A stretch of DNA of 6,440 nucleotides from an uncultured Clostridia bacterium (GTDB lineage: Bacteria > Bacillota > Clostridia > RUG12999), in contig CALLNG010000221.1 in the NCBI GenBank assembly GCA_938005345.1, positions 1 through 6,440 on the forward strand, read 5' to 3'. How positions within the stretch are numbered: the stretch's first letter is position 1; the number at the start of each line of letters is the position of its first letter. The notes beneath the pieces were generated by a model. The model was given only the letters and a program-made list of their open reading frames with translations, did not search any database and had not been told where the DNA came from. This document shows, piece by piece, positions 1 through 5,208 of the stretch. The translations under genes were made by a program, and so were the position numbers.

Positions 1-1
1 G

Positions 2-1315
2 GGCTTTGGTATGTCAGGTGTGGCTGTTCCGATGTTGCTGGCAGCGTTGGGAGTAGTTGCTTCTATCATCGGGACATTTTTTGTAAGGACAAAGGAAGGC
101 GCTACGCAAAAACAATTGTTGTCTGCGTTACGCACGGGAACCTATATAGCGGCAGCGGCGATTGCGGTCGTTTCCTACTTTGTAATCAAGATCATTCTGC
201 CTCAAAATATGGGAGTATTCGTAGCTATCATTTCTGGTTTGATAGCGGGCATTTTGATTGGTGTGCTTACGGAATATTTTACATCGGAATCTTACAAACC
301 GACAAAACGGCTGGCGGCTGCGTCGGAAACAGGGCCGGCTACTATCATCATTAGCGGATTGTCTCTTGGCATGATGTCAACAGTATTCCCCGTCGTGATT
401 GTGGGTATCTCGGTGTTGATTAGCTATTTTGCTGCTGGCGGCGGCGCAGATTTTAACCAGGGCCTATACGCGGTTGGCGTATCAGCAGTTGGCATGTTAT
501 CCACTCTTGGCATAACGCTTGCCACCGACGCATATGGTCCCATTGCGGACAATGCCGGCGGTATTGCGGAAATGACCCATTTGGGATCCGAAGTGAGAAA
601 GCGGACGGACGCACTGGACTCGCTAGGTAATACTACAGCGGCAACCGGAAAAGGTTTTGCTATCGGTTCGGCTGCCCTTACGGCATTGGCGCTGATTGCG
701 GCTTATGTATCGGAAGTAAAACTGATTGCGCCGGACTTTGTGTTTGATTTGAACATTACCAATCCAGCCGTGCTCATCGGTCTGTTTGTCGGCGGAATGA
801 TGCCATTCTTATTTGCGGCTATGACAATGGACGCTGTCGGAAAAGCGGCACAAAGCATTGTGCTGGAAGTGCGGCGGCAATTCCGTGAGATTACGGGATT
901 GATGGAAAATAAGGCGGAACCGGATTATGCAACCTGCGTTGATTTGTGTACGCGTTCCGCGCAAAAACTGATGTTAGCGCCTGCTTTGCTGGCGGTCATT
1001 GTGCCGATTGTGGTGGGACTCATTTTGGGCGTGAATGGAGTCGCGGGTCTGTTGGCGGGTACAACTGTTACGGGTTTCGTGCTGGCAGTCATGATGGCAA
1101 ATTCCGGCGGTGCCTGGGACAACGCGAAAAAATATATCGAATCAGGTGCGCATAGTGGGAAGGGTTCGGATCAGCATAAAGCGGCTGTTGTCGGGGATAC
1201 CGTTGGAGACCCCTTTAAAGATACCTCCGGCCCGTCTATTAATATTTTAATTAAATTGACTTCTATGGTATCCATCGTTTTTGCAGGCCTGATTGTCGCG
1301 GTACATTTGCTATAA
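2..1315 (+). CDS. hppA: Membrane ion-translocating pyrophosphatase, K+-dependent type (C-terminal part; 5' end outside window)
   Basis: Hydrolyses pyrophosphate and uses the energy to pump H+ or Na+ across the cytoplasmic membrane. The frame is open from base 2 (Gly-Phe-Gly precedes the first Met at 11), so the start lies upstream; about 437 residues are present of a family size near 650-700. Counting from that Met, visible family motifs are TEYFTSESYKPTKR (87-100), DAYGPIADNAGGIAEM (173-188), GNTTAATGKG (206-215), MMANSGGAWDNAKKYIE (361-377), and the late catalytic-loop block KGSDQHKAAVVGDTVGDPFK (384-403) with its DTSGPSINILIK tail. Hydrophobic stretches fit the last 10 or so helices of a 16-helix protein. 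GNTTA with Gly three residues after that Ala is the K+-dependent signature; K+-independent enzymes have Lys and Thr there. The residues that separate Na+ from H+ pumps lie in the missing N-terminal part, so the pumped ion is undetermined. The gene ends at TAA with no obvious terminator close by. Confidence 0.96.
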   Translation, partial: GFGMSGVAVPMLLAALGVVASIIGTFFVRTKEGATQKQLLSALRTGTYIAAAAIAVVSYFVIKIILPQNMGVFVAIISGLIAGILIGVLTEYFTSESYKPTKRLAAASETGPATIIISGLSLGMMSTVFPVVIVGISVLISYFAAGGGADFNQGLYAVGVSAVGMLSTLGITLATDAYGPIADNAGGIAEMTHLGSEVRKRTDALDSLGNTTAATGKGFAIGSAALTALALIAAYVSEVKLIAPDFVFDLNITNPAVLIGLFVGGMMPFLFAAMTMDAVGKAAQSIVLEVRRQFREITGLMENKAEPDYATCVDLCTRSAQKLMLAPALLAVIVPIVVGLILGVNGVAGLLAGTTVTGFVLAVMMANSGGAWDNAKKYIESGAHSGKGSDQHKAAVVGDTVGDPFKDTSGPSINILIKLTSMVSIVFAGLIVAVHLL

Positions 1316-1400
1316 TTAAGAAAAGGCAGGGCATATTTTACTAACTTTGAATTGATAATACGGTGAATTCTTTGCAATCTTTCATAAAATTATCATTTGT

Positions 1401-1453
1401 TTATCACAAAATAACAGTATGATAAGAGTGTACCCCGTGATAATACTTTTTTT
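1401..1453 (+). terminator. Possible weak hppA terminator
   Basis: TTATCAC (1401-1407) can pair with GTGATAA (1437-1443), and a run of seven T follows at 1447-1453. The loop of 29 bases is long for an intrinsic terminator and the stem is AT-rich, so efficiency is doubtful. It is the first terminator-like element after hppA, 86 bases past the stop codon. Confidence 0.3.
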
Positions 1454-1479
1454 CACGAGTGTCTCCTTTTCAAAACTTT

Positions 1480-1562
1480 GAAAACAAGGTCTCCCCCAGA
1501 TTTTGTTTTCCCCTATCGAATGATAGGAAAGAGGCGGTCCCATCATATGGGGCCGCCTCTTT
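1480..1562 (+). ncRNA. Tandem-hairpin RNA element (hppA 3' UTR or candidate small RNA, 3' part)
   Basis: Three hairpins lie almost end to end. The first pairs GAAAACAAGGTCT (1480-1492) with AGATTTTGTTTTC (1498-1510) around a CCCCC loop, 13 bp including two G-T wobbles. The second pairs CCTATC (1512-1517) with GATAGG (1522-1527) around GAAT. The third is the terminator at 1528-1562. All three non-Watson-Crick positions (1488/1502, 1489/1501, 1538/1552) are G-T read on the + strand and would be A-C mismatches on the - strand, which points to a + strand RNA. The 5' end is not established; a TATGAT at 1418-1423 could be a -10 box but has no good -35. I recognise no Rfam family. Confidence 0.4.
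1528..1562 (+). terminator. Strong intrinsic terminator, possibly bidirectional
   Basis: GAGGCGGTCCC (1531-1541) pairs with GGGGCCGCCTC (1549-1559) around ATCATAT, 11 bp with one T-G wobble. Flanking AAA (1528-1530) and TTT (1560-1562) extend the stem to 14 bp and give short U-runs in both directions. It lies between two converging genes, so it can end hppA-side transcripts (+) and MFS transcripts (-), though the wobble favours the + strand. Confidence 0.85.
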
Positions 1563-1670
1563 CTGCTATTATCAAAGTAGCATGCGGGTTGTCTACATAA
1601 GAAATAGATGCTGATGAGCAGAGCGAACCAAAGACGATATTATGGGGGCGCATATAATATAAATCGTAGT

Positions 1671-2843
1671 TTAGACGGAGGAATCCGGGCCTTGGCGTAC
1701 GGCATTGACAACAGCAAAAATGAAATTCAACGCGACGGCAACAGAAATGACCGCCATACCGCCGAAAATACTGAAACGGCCTGCGACAAATCCCGTAACA
1801 GCCGGCATGATGATACCGCCCAGACCGGCAATAGCCAACAGCGTCCCCATGGCCATAGGCGCGCTTTTGATAACGCCGCCAACATTTGCAACGGTGGTGG
1901 GATAAATACCTGCCATGCAAAATCCAAGCCCCACAATACTGACCGTAATGATGGTAAGATTATGGGTAGCAAGCAATAATATAAAAAACACGATTGTGCC
2001 TGCAGCAGTGCCTACCAACAGCTTTTGTTTGGAAACAAACTGGGAAAGATAGGCGCAGGTGAGCCGCCCAAATAGAATGACGAGCCACAAAAGGGAGGCA
2101 AGCGTTTGTGCATAACCATCTGTCATAATGCCACTGTCTTTGAAATAGGTCACCAGCCAGCCATTGATAGCAGTTTCGGCGCAGAGATAAAAAAACAAAA
2201 TTCCGCTGGAAATCCAAAATCCACTTTGTTTTAAAAAGGAAAAAGACCGCTGGGGTGTAGATTGTGCAGCCCAAGAAACGGGGTCAGATAGCTTCATAAC
2301 CCCAAATAAACCAATCATCACACAAGCCAAAACTGCCACAGATAAACTGGACCATTTCCAATAGTCCGGTTGCAATTGTGTGAAACAGAGCACGAGAAAC
2401 GGTGCGATGAAAGCGCCAATAGCAAAAAAAGAATGTAGAATATTCAGTGCTTTGGGATTTCCGTCGGACGTTTCTGTGACAATGACATTGTTAAAATTAC
2501 TCACGCTGCCACGCCCGATTCCCGTGAAAAGGAAGGAAAGCAGCAGCAAAACCGGGTTGCCGATTAAAACCATTCCAATGAAACCGAGAGCGGTTGCGCT
2601 GCTCAGCAGCAAAATGGACCGCTTGCGTCCTAGGTAAACAGGCAGTGCGCCAGCAATGAAGCCCGCTACCAAATTGCCGAAGGAATGGGCAGAAAGCAGT
2701 AGTCCGCTGACCTGATAACCAAGCTGGTATGTCTGGGTGAGATAGGGCAGCAGAGACCCTAAAATAAGGCCGGTGATGCCATTGATAAAAAAAGCGTAAA
2801 AACAACTTCCCAGTATATAGCGTTTGTTTTGTTCTTTTTGCAT
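1671..2843 (-). CDS. MFS transporter, 12 transmembrane helices, substrate unknown
   Basis: A secondary transporter of the major facilitator superfamily in the cytoplasmic membrane, 390 residues, the usual size. The chain is strongly hydrophobic, with about 12 helices in two sets of six. The MFS motif-A loop GALPVYLGRKR (65-75) follows helix 2, and a longer polar linker near residues 183-206 separates the halves. Helix 7 carries AETAINGWLVTYF (222-234), with a Glu in a position reminiscent of the fucose/glucose (FHS-type) sugar permeases; this is only a hint at substrate. The start at 2843 was chosen because a G-rich ribosome binding site (GGGGG, 2856-2852) lies 8 bases upstream. An in-frame ATG at 2897 would add 18 residues but sits only about 12 bases after the predicted -10 box. 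It stands alone, divergent from rplU, with its own promoter. A drug or metabolite exporter is possible. Confidence 0.9.
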   Translation of the reverse strand: MQKEQNKRYILGSCFYAFFINGITGLILGSLLPYLTQTYQLGYQVSGLLLSAHSFGNLVAGFIAGALPVYLGRKRSILLLSSATALGFIGMVLIGNPVLLLLSFLFTGIGRGSVSNFNNVIVTETSDGNPKALNILHSFFAIGAFIAPFLVLCFTQLQPDYWKWSSLSVAVLACVMIGLFGVMKLSDPVSWAAQSTPQRSFSFLKQSGFWISSGILFFYLCAETAINGWLVTYFKDSGIMTDGYAQTLASLLWLVILFGRLTCAYLSQFVSKQKLLVGTAAGTIVFFILLLATHNLTIITVSIVGLGFCMAGIYPTTVANVGGVIKSAPMAMGTLLAIAGLGGIIMPAVTGFVAGRFSIFGGMAVISVAVALNFIFAVVNAVRQGPDSSV

Positions 2844-2909
2844 ATAAATTGCCCCCAATTCATAAAATAATGCTATCCAAAAATGGGAAAAGACCATACA
2901 AATATCACC

Positions 2910-2938
2910 ATTATAGCAAAAAGCTACCGGAAAGTAAA
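2910..2938 (-). promoter_or_regulatory. Promoter of the MFS gene
   Basis: Read on the - strand: TTTACT (2938-2933), a 17-base spacer, then a consensus TATAAT (2915-2910). Transcription would begin near 2903, giving a leader of about 60 bases before the ATG at 2843. The two divergent promoters are separated by about 32 bases between their -35 boxes, so one regulator could affect both. Confidence 0.75.
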
Positions 2939-2970
2939 GGAGAAAAAATGGCGAAAAGAGAAAAAAATAT

Positions 2971-2999
2971 TTGACAAAGATTGGTGGCTATGGTATAAT
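2971..2999 (+). promoter_or_regulatory. Consensus sigma-A promoter of the rplU operon
   Basis: TTGACA (2971-2976), a 17-base spacer and TATAAT (2994-2999) match the housekeeping consensus at every position. A TGG just before the -10 box adds an extended -10 element, and an A/T-rich run upstream (2961-2970) resembles an UP element. This strength fits a ribosomal-protein operon. Predicted start near 3006. Confidence 0.93.
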
Positions 3000-3005
3000 A
3001 CAAAT

Positions 3006-3084
3006 ATTGACCGCATAATTCGGGTTTTGGAAGCGGGTAACCGCACCTGAAATTAGCGAGTATGGTGGATGGAGGTGCAAAAAA
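3006..3084 (+). promoter_or_regulatory. L21 leader, ribosomal-protein autoregulatory RNA
   Basis: The roughly 80-base untranslated leader of rplU lies where the Bacillota L21 leader RNA family occurs. GCACCT (3043-3048) pairs perfectly with AGGTGC (3073-3078), which covers most of the GGAGGTG ribosome binding site (3071-3077). GCGG (3033-3036) can pair either with CCGC at 3011-3014 or, across a GTAA tetraloop, with CCGC at 3041-3044. The latter overlaps the masking stem, so the two folds exclude each other. The known role of the family is feedback control by L21. Membership is inferred from position and pairing, not from a covariance search. Confidence 0.72.
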
Positions 3085-3396
3085 ATGTATGCAGTAATCG
3101 AAACCGGTGGTAAGCAGTATAAGGTCAGCGAAGGTGACGTTATATTTGTGGAAAAACTAGGTTTGGAAGAGGGCGCGAAACACACGTTTGAAAAAGTTGT
3201 GGCGATTGTCAACGGCGGAGATTCAAAAGTAGGTACGCCGGTTGTGGAAGGCGCTAGCGTGGAAGCAGAAGTGGTTGCAAACGGTAAATCGAAGAAGATT
3301 GTCGTTTATAAATACAAACCCAAAAAAGGCTACCAAAAAAAACAAGGCCACAGACAAGCATTCACGAAAGTGAAAATTGCAAAAATTAACGCATAA
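3085..3396 (+). CDS. rplU: 50S ribosomal protein L21
   Basis: A 23S rRNA-binding protein of the large ribosomal subunit, 103 residues, the standard length. The N-terminus MYAVIETGGKQYKVSEGD (1-18) is the family hallmark. The C-terminal RNA-binding signature runs through the basic stretch VVYKYKPKKGYQKKQGHRQ (73-91), with GHRQ at 88-91, and ends FTKVKIAKI. The ATG at 3085 follows GGAGGTG (3071-3077) by 7 bases. It is the first gene of rplU-prp-rpmA and is driven by the consensus promoter at 2971-2999. The upstream leader can mask its ribosome binding site, which would let excess L21 shut the operon down. No irregularities seen. Confidence 0.98.
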   Translation: MYAVIETGGKQYKVSEGDVIFVEKLGLEEGAKHTFEKVVAIVNGGDSKVGTPVVEGASVEAEVVANGKSKKIVVYKYKPKKGYQKKQGHRQAFTKVKIAKINA

Positions 3397-3401
3397 TTGT
3401 T

Positions 3402-3740
3402 ATGATTCGTGTGCAGATTTTGCAAAATGAGGCGGGTAATACCGTATTTTTTGAAGTGGCGGGGCATAGCGGATATGCTGAACGCGGACAAGATATTGTA
3501 TGCGCGGCAGTTTCTTCGGCTGTCATGATGACAGGTGTAGGGCTGGAACAGCAGTTGGGTCTAAAAGATATCGTTCAAGTGGAGGAGAAGCAAACGGTGA
3601 TTCGTTGTACATTGCCGGAAACGTTGCCGGCAGAAGTGTTGCAGCGTGCGTTTGTTTTAACGAATGCCCTATGTCTCTATTTGAGAGAACTTGCGTCACA
3701 ATATCGAGAGTATATACACATGAAAGTGGAAAAGAGATAG
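3402..3740 (+). CDS. prp: Ribosomal-processing cysteine protease Prp (YsxB family)
   Basis: A small cytoplasmic cysteine protease that removes the N-terminal peptide of ribosomal protein L27 in Bacillota and related bacteria, a step needed for functional ribosomes. It is 112 residues, close to the usual 105-115. The catalytic pair is visible: His22 in GHSGYAERGQ and Cys34 in DIVCAAVSSAV, matching the H22/C34 numbering known for the Staphylococcus aureus enzyme. Gene order supports the call, since it sits between rplU and rpmA, next to its substrate gene. The start is 5 bases after the rplU stop and has no recognisable ribosome binding site (GCATAATTGTT precedes it), so translation is probably coupled to rplU, keeping the protease level low. 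It ends 22 bases before rpmA. Confidence 0.95.
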   Translation: MIRVQILQNEAGNTVFFEVAGHSGYAERGQDIVCAAVSSAVMMTGVGLEQQLGLKDIVQVEEKQTVIRCTLPETLPAEVLQRAFVLTNALCLYLRELASQYREYIHMKVEKR

Positions 3741-3762
3741 AATTCCGAAAGGAGTGAAACAC

Positions 3763-4047
3763 ATGTTGAGAGTAGATATTCAGTTTTTTGCACATAAAAA
3801 AGGGATGGGTAGTACCAAGAACGGACGGGACAGCGAATCCAAACGTCTTGGTGTAAAACGCGGCGATGGACAGTTTGTTCTGGCGGGCAACATCCTGGTA
3901 AGACAAAGAGGAACCAAAATTCATCCGGGCGTAAATGTTGGAAAAGGAAAAGACGATACCCTATTTGCCCTGGTGGAAGGACATGTAAAATTTGAAAGAG
4001 TTGGCAAAAACAAGAAACAGGTCAGCGTATATGCGGCCGCTCAGTAA
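3763..4047 (+). CDS. rpmA: 50S ribosomal protein L27 with cleavable N-terminal peptide
   Basis: A large-subunit protein whose mature N-terminus reaches toward the peptidyl-transferase centre; 94 residues as made. The L27 signature GNILVRQRGTKIHPG is at 42-56 and the HKKGMGSTKNGRDSESKRLG block at 11-30. The first nine residues, MLRVDIQFF, form the Bacillota-type leader; by comparison with S. aureus L27, Prp should cut after Phe9, leaving Ala10-His11-Lys12-Lys13-Gly14 as the new end. The ATG at 3763 was chosen over the in-frame GTG at 3754 because AAAGGAG (3748-3754) overlaps that GTG and is 8 bases from the ATG. The gene is third in the rplU-prp-rpmA operon, followed by a strong terminator. 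AGA arginine codons are common, as in rplU. Confidence 0.98.
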   Translation: MLRVDIQFFAHKKGMGSTKNGRDSESKRLGVKRGDGQFVLAGNILVRQRGTKIHPGVNVGKGKDDTLFALVEGHVKFERVGKNKKQVSVYAAAQ

Positions 4048-4057
4048 GAGGCATTTC

Positions 4058-4092
4058 AAAACCTCAGGCCAGGGGCCTGAGGTTTTTCTTTT
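4058..4092 (+). terminator. Intrinsic terminator of rplU-prp-rpmA
   Basis: AAAACCTCAGGCC (4058-4070) pairs with GGCCTGAGGTTTT (4074-4086) around AGG, followed by TTTTTCTTTTT (4083-4093). It lies 10 bases after the rpmA stop codon. Its strength means obg, which commonly shares this operon in other bacteria, probably needs its own promoter here. Confidence 0.95.
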
Positions 4093-4176
4093 TCCATAGG
4101 TAAAATACCGGCCATTAAAAAATTAAAAATAATGTCTGGTTTCAAGTTGGTAAAAGGATCAATATGCGAAACATTT

Positions 4177-4215
4177 TTGTAAATACCAATTTTTGGTGTA
4201 TTCAGGTATTTACAA
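4177..4215. repeat. 11-bp perfect inverted repeat, operator-like or hairpin
   Basis: TTGTAAATACC (4177-4187) and GGTATTTACAA (4205-4215) are perfect inverse copies separated by 17 bases. The spacer contains TTGGTGTATT, which can instead pair with AATACCAA (4182-4189), so an alternative inner hairpin exists. It lies about 90 bases upstream of the GNAT promoter. There is no T-run after it, so a terminator is unlikely; an operator for an unknown dimeric regulator is possible. Confidence 0.6.
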
Positions 4216-4306
4216 CTACATTAAATTTTGATATGATAGTGCCCAAAATGGACATACCACTTTCCAATGTCAGTATAAAATTATGCGGACAGATATAGAA
4301 AAATAA

Positions 4307-4335
4307 TGGATAGATCCATACTTGTATACTATAAT
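4307..4335 (+). promoter_or_regulatory. Promoter of the GNAT gene
   Basis: TGGATA (4307-4312; four of six matches to TTGACA), a 17-base spacer and TATAAT (4330-4335). Transcription would start near 4342, about 30 bases before the ATG at 4373. An overlapping TATACT (4325-4330) is a weaker alternative -10 box. Confidence 0.6.
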
Positions 4336-4372
4336 TTTATATTGCTCAATTAGAATTTGTGGGGGTAGTACA

Positions 4373-4867
4373 ATGGATGAAAGCTATAATATCAGAAGGT
4401 TTCAACAGAGCGATGCGCAGCAGGTGTCAGAGCTTATTATCAAGACGTTAAGAACGACAAACAGTAAAGATTATTCTGCTGAGTATATAGAGAATGATGT
4501 CAGAGCATTCTCCCCAGAAGGTGTGATAAAACGGGCAAGTTGGACCCATTTTTATGTTGTCTGTCAAAATGAATATATTGTGGGTTGTGGTGCAATTGGG
4601 TCTTATTGGGGGAAAAAAGAGGAAAGTAGCCTGTTTACAATATTTGTATTACCTGAATACCAAGGAAAAGGAATCGGAAGAAAAATAATTGAAACATTGG
4701 AACGGGACGAGTATTTTTTGAGAGCCAAAAGAATAGAAGTTCCTTCCTCCATAACGGCCTGTCAATTTTATAGAAAGATGGGATATGATTATAAAAACGG
4801 GGTAGATAAACCGGATAAAGAACAACTATTCCGTTTAGAGAAGTTCAGGCAAAACCCCATTCTATGA
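4373..4867 (+). CDS. GNAT-family N-acetyltransferase, substrate unknown
   Basis: Transfers an acetyl group from acetyl-CoA to an amine of a small molecule or protein; 164 residues, normal for a single GNAT domain. The acetyl-CoA pyrophosphate loop is clear: FVLPEYQGKGIGRKIIETLE (91-110) with Q-G-K-G-I-G at 97-102, after the strand SSLFTI. The later SITACQFYRKMGYDY (126-140) is the usual motif-B helix and the strand ending the fold. The start at 4373 follows GGGGGT (4361-4366); an upstream in-frame TTG at 4322 lies inside the predicted promoter and was rejected. The gene is monocistronic, between rpmA and obg, where it does not normally belong. Nine of its 12 arginine codons are AGA/AGG against 1 of 23 in obg, although rpmA also uses AGA often. 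Likely acquired; the substrate cannot be inferred from its neighbours. Confidence 0.9.
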   Translation: MDESYNIRRFQQSDAQQVSELIIKTLRTTNSKDYSAEYIENDVRAFSPEGVIKRASWTHFYVVCQNEYIVGCGAIGSYWGKKEESSLFTIFVLPEYQGKGIGRKIIETLERDEYFLRAKRIEVPSSITACQFYRKMGYDYKNGVDKPDKEQLFRLEKFRQNPIL

Positions 4868-4993
4868 AGGGATTGGGATATTTCCAACAAAAAATTTCTT
4901 ACTGTTTTAGATAGAACCGGGCTCTCATAGAAAGAATAGATTGGTGTGAAAATGAGCTTCAATCTTTAAAAAACTCACTGGTATATCAATATT

Positions 4994-5059
4994 AAACAAA
5001 ACGATATATAAAATCTTGAATTAAGACACTTTCAAACATTTTACATATCATGTTTGTTT
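4994..5059. repeat. Long imperfect palindrome between GNAT and obg
   Basis: The left arm (4994-5014) starts AAACAAA and ends TAAAAT; the right arm (5038-5059) starts ATTTTA and ends TTTGTTT. The arms pair over 19 of 21 positions with one bulged base (5052). The inner TTGAA (5016-5020) and TTCAA (5031-5035) extend the fold. Both mismatches (5002/5050 and 5008/5044) become G-U wobbles on the - strand. It could be a relic of a small palindromic element or a transcription-stopping hairpin for the GNAT gene. Confidence 0.55.
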
Positions 5060-5082
5060 TGTCAGTTATGTTTACCTATTAA
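5054..5082 (+). promoter_or_regulatory. Weak candidate promoter for obg
   Basis: TTGTTT (5054-5059), a 17-base spacer and TATTAA (5077-5082) match the consensus only partly. A promoter is expected because of the strong terminator after rpmA, but this is one of several poor candidates in AT-rich DNA. The -35 box would lie inside the right arm of the palindrome at 4994-5059. Confidence 0.3.
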
Positions 5083-5111
5083 ATAAGAAGAGTGTATTGA
5101 AAGTAAAGAAA

Positions 5112-5208
5112 CCGTGTAAGGAAAGGTGATTTGGACCATACTAAGAAGAACACGGTGAAAGTAAATTCAACTTGAAAGAAACCTGCACCCGAAAGAGGCG
5201 TGCGCAGG
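5112..5208 (+). promoter_or_regulatory. Possible structured 5' leader of obg
   Basis: ACCGTGT (5112-5118) and ACACGGT (5151-5157) are perfect inverse copies across 32 bases. A second hairpin pairs CCTG+CAC (5182-5188) with GTG+CAGG, ending at 5208 with a 2-base CG bulge, and stops just 4 bases before the AGAGG ribosome binding site (5213-5217). No known leader family is recognised. The fold may be incidental. Confidence 0.35.

Larger units (their letters stand above)
1316..1670. other. Gene-free region between convergent hppA and MFS genes, hairpin-rich
   Basis: No convincing coding frame occurs in these 355 bases. They hold four TTATCA/TGATAA elements (1390-1443), a T7 run (1447-1453), a 13-bp hairpin (1480-1510), a 6-bp hairpin (1512-1527), a strong terminator (1528-1562), and a bulged hairpin just past the MFS stop codon (1634-1667: ACGAT+ATTAT pairs with ATAAT+ATCGT around a GC-containing loop, with a 4-base bulge at 1659-1662). 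The last of these may protect or help end the MFS transcript. Confidence 0.7.
4093..4372. other. AT-rich gene-free stretch upstream of the GNAT gene
   Basis: No credible coding frame is visible in these 280 bases. They contain an 11-bp inverted repeat (4177-4215), a small GGTA-AAA-TACC hairpin (4100-4110) and the GNAT promoter (4307-4335). The stretch is visibly richer in A and T than the ribosomal genes before it, and is part of the material separating rpmA from obg. Confidence 0.6.

Noticed and set aside
1608..1979. Open frame on + strand opposite the MFS 3' end
   Set aside because: Low-complexity polar composition, no ribosome binding site, and fully antisense to a clear membrane-transporter frame.
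3523..3924. 133-codon open frame on - strand
   Set aside because: Runs antisense across prp and rpmA, both unmistakable; no family features.
4177..4215. Biotin repressor (BirA) operator
   Set aside because: The outer TTGTAAA/TTTACAA match the known operator, but an extra TA in each arm moves the half-sites about 5 bases further apart, and no biotin gene is nearby.
4938..4967. AGATTG/CAATCT as terminator of the GNAT gene
   Set aside because: Only 6 bp with a 16-base loop, and the following bases are TTTAAAAAA rather than a T-run.
4158..4992. Repeated ATCAATAT on both sides of the GNAT gene (4158-4165 and 4985-4992) as a target-site duplication
   Set aside because: An 8-base AT-rich match is expected by chance in this sequence, and no terminal inverted repeats adjoin it.
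5050..5082. Short peptide MFVLSVMFTY upstream of obg
   Set aside because: No ribosome binding site, ten codons only, and it lies in the right arm of the palindrome; most likely chance.
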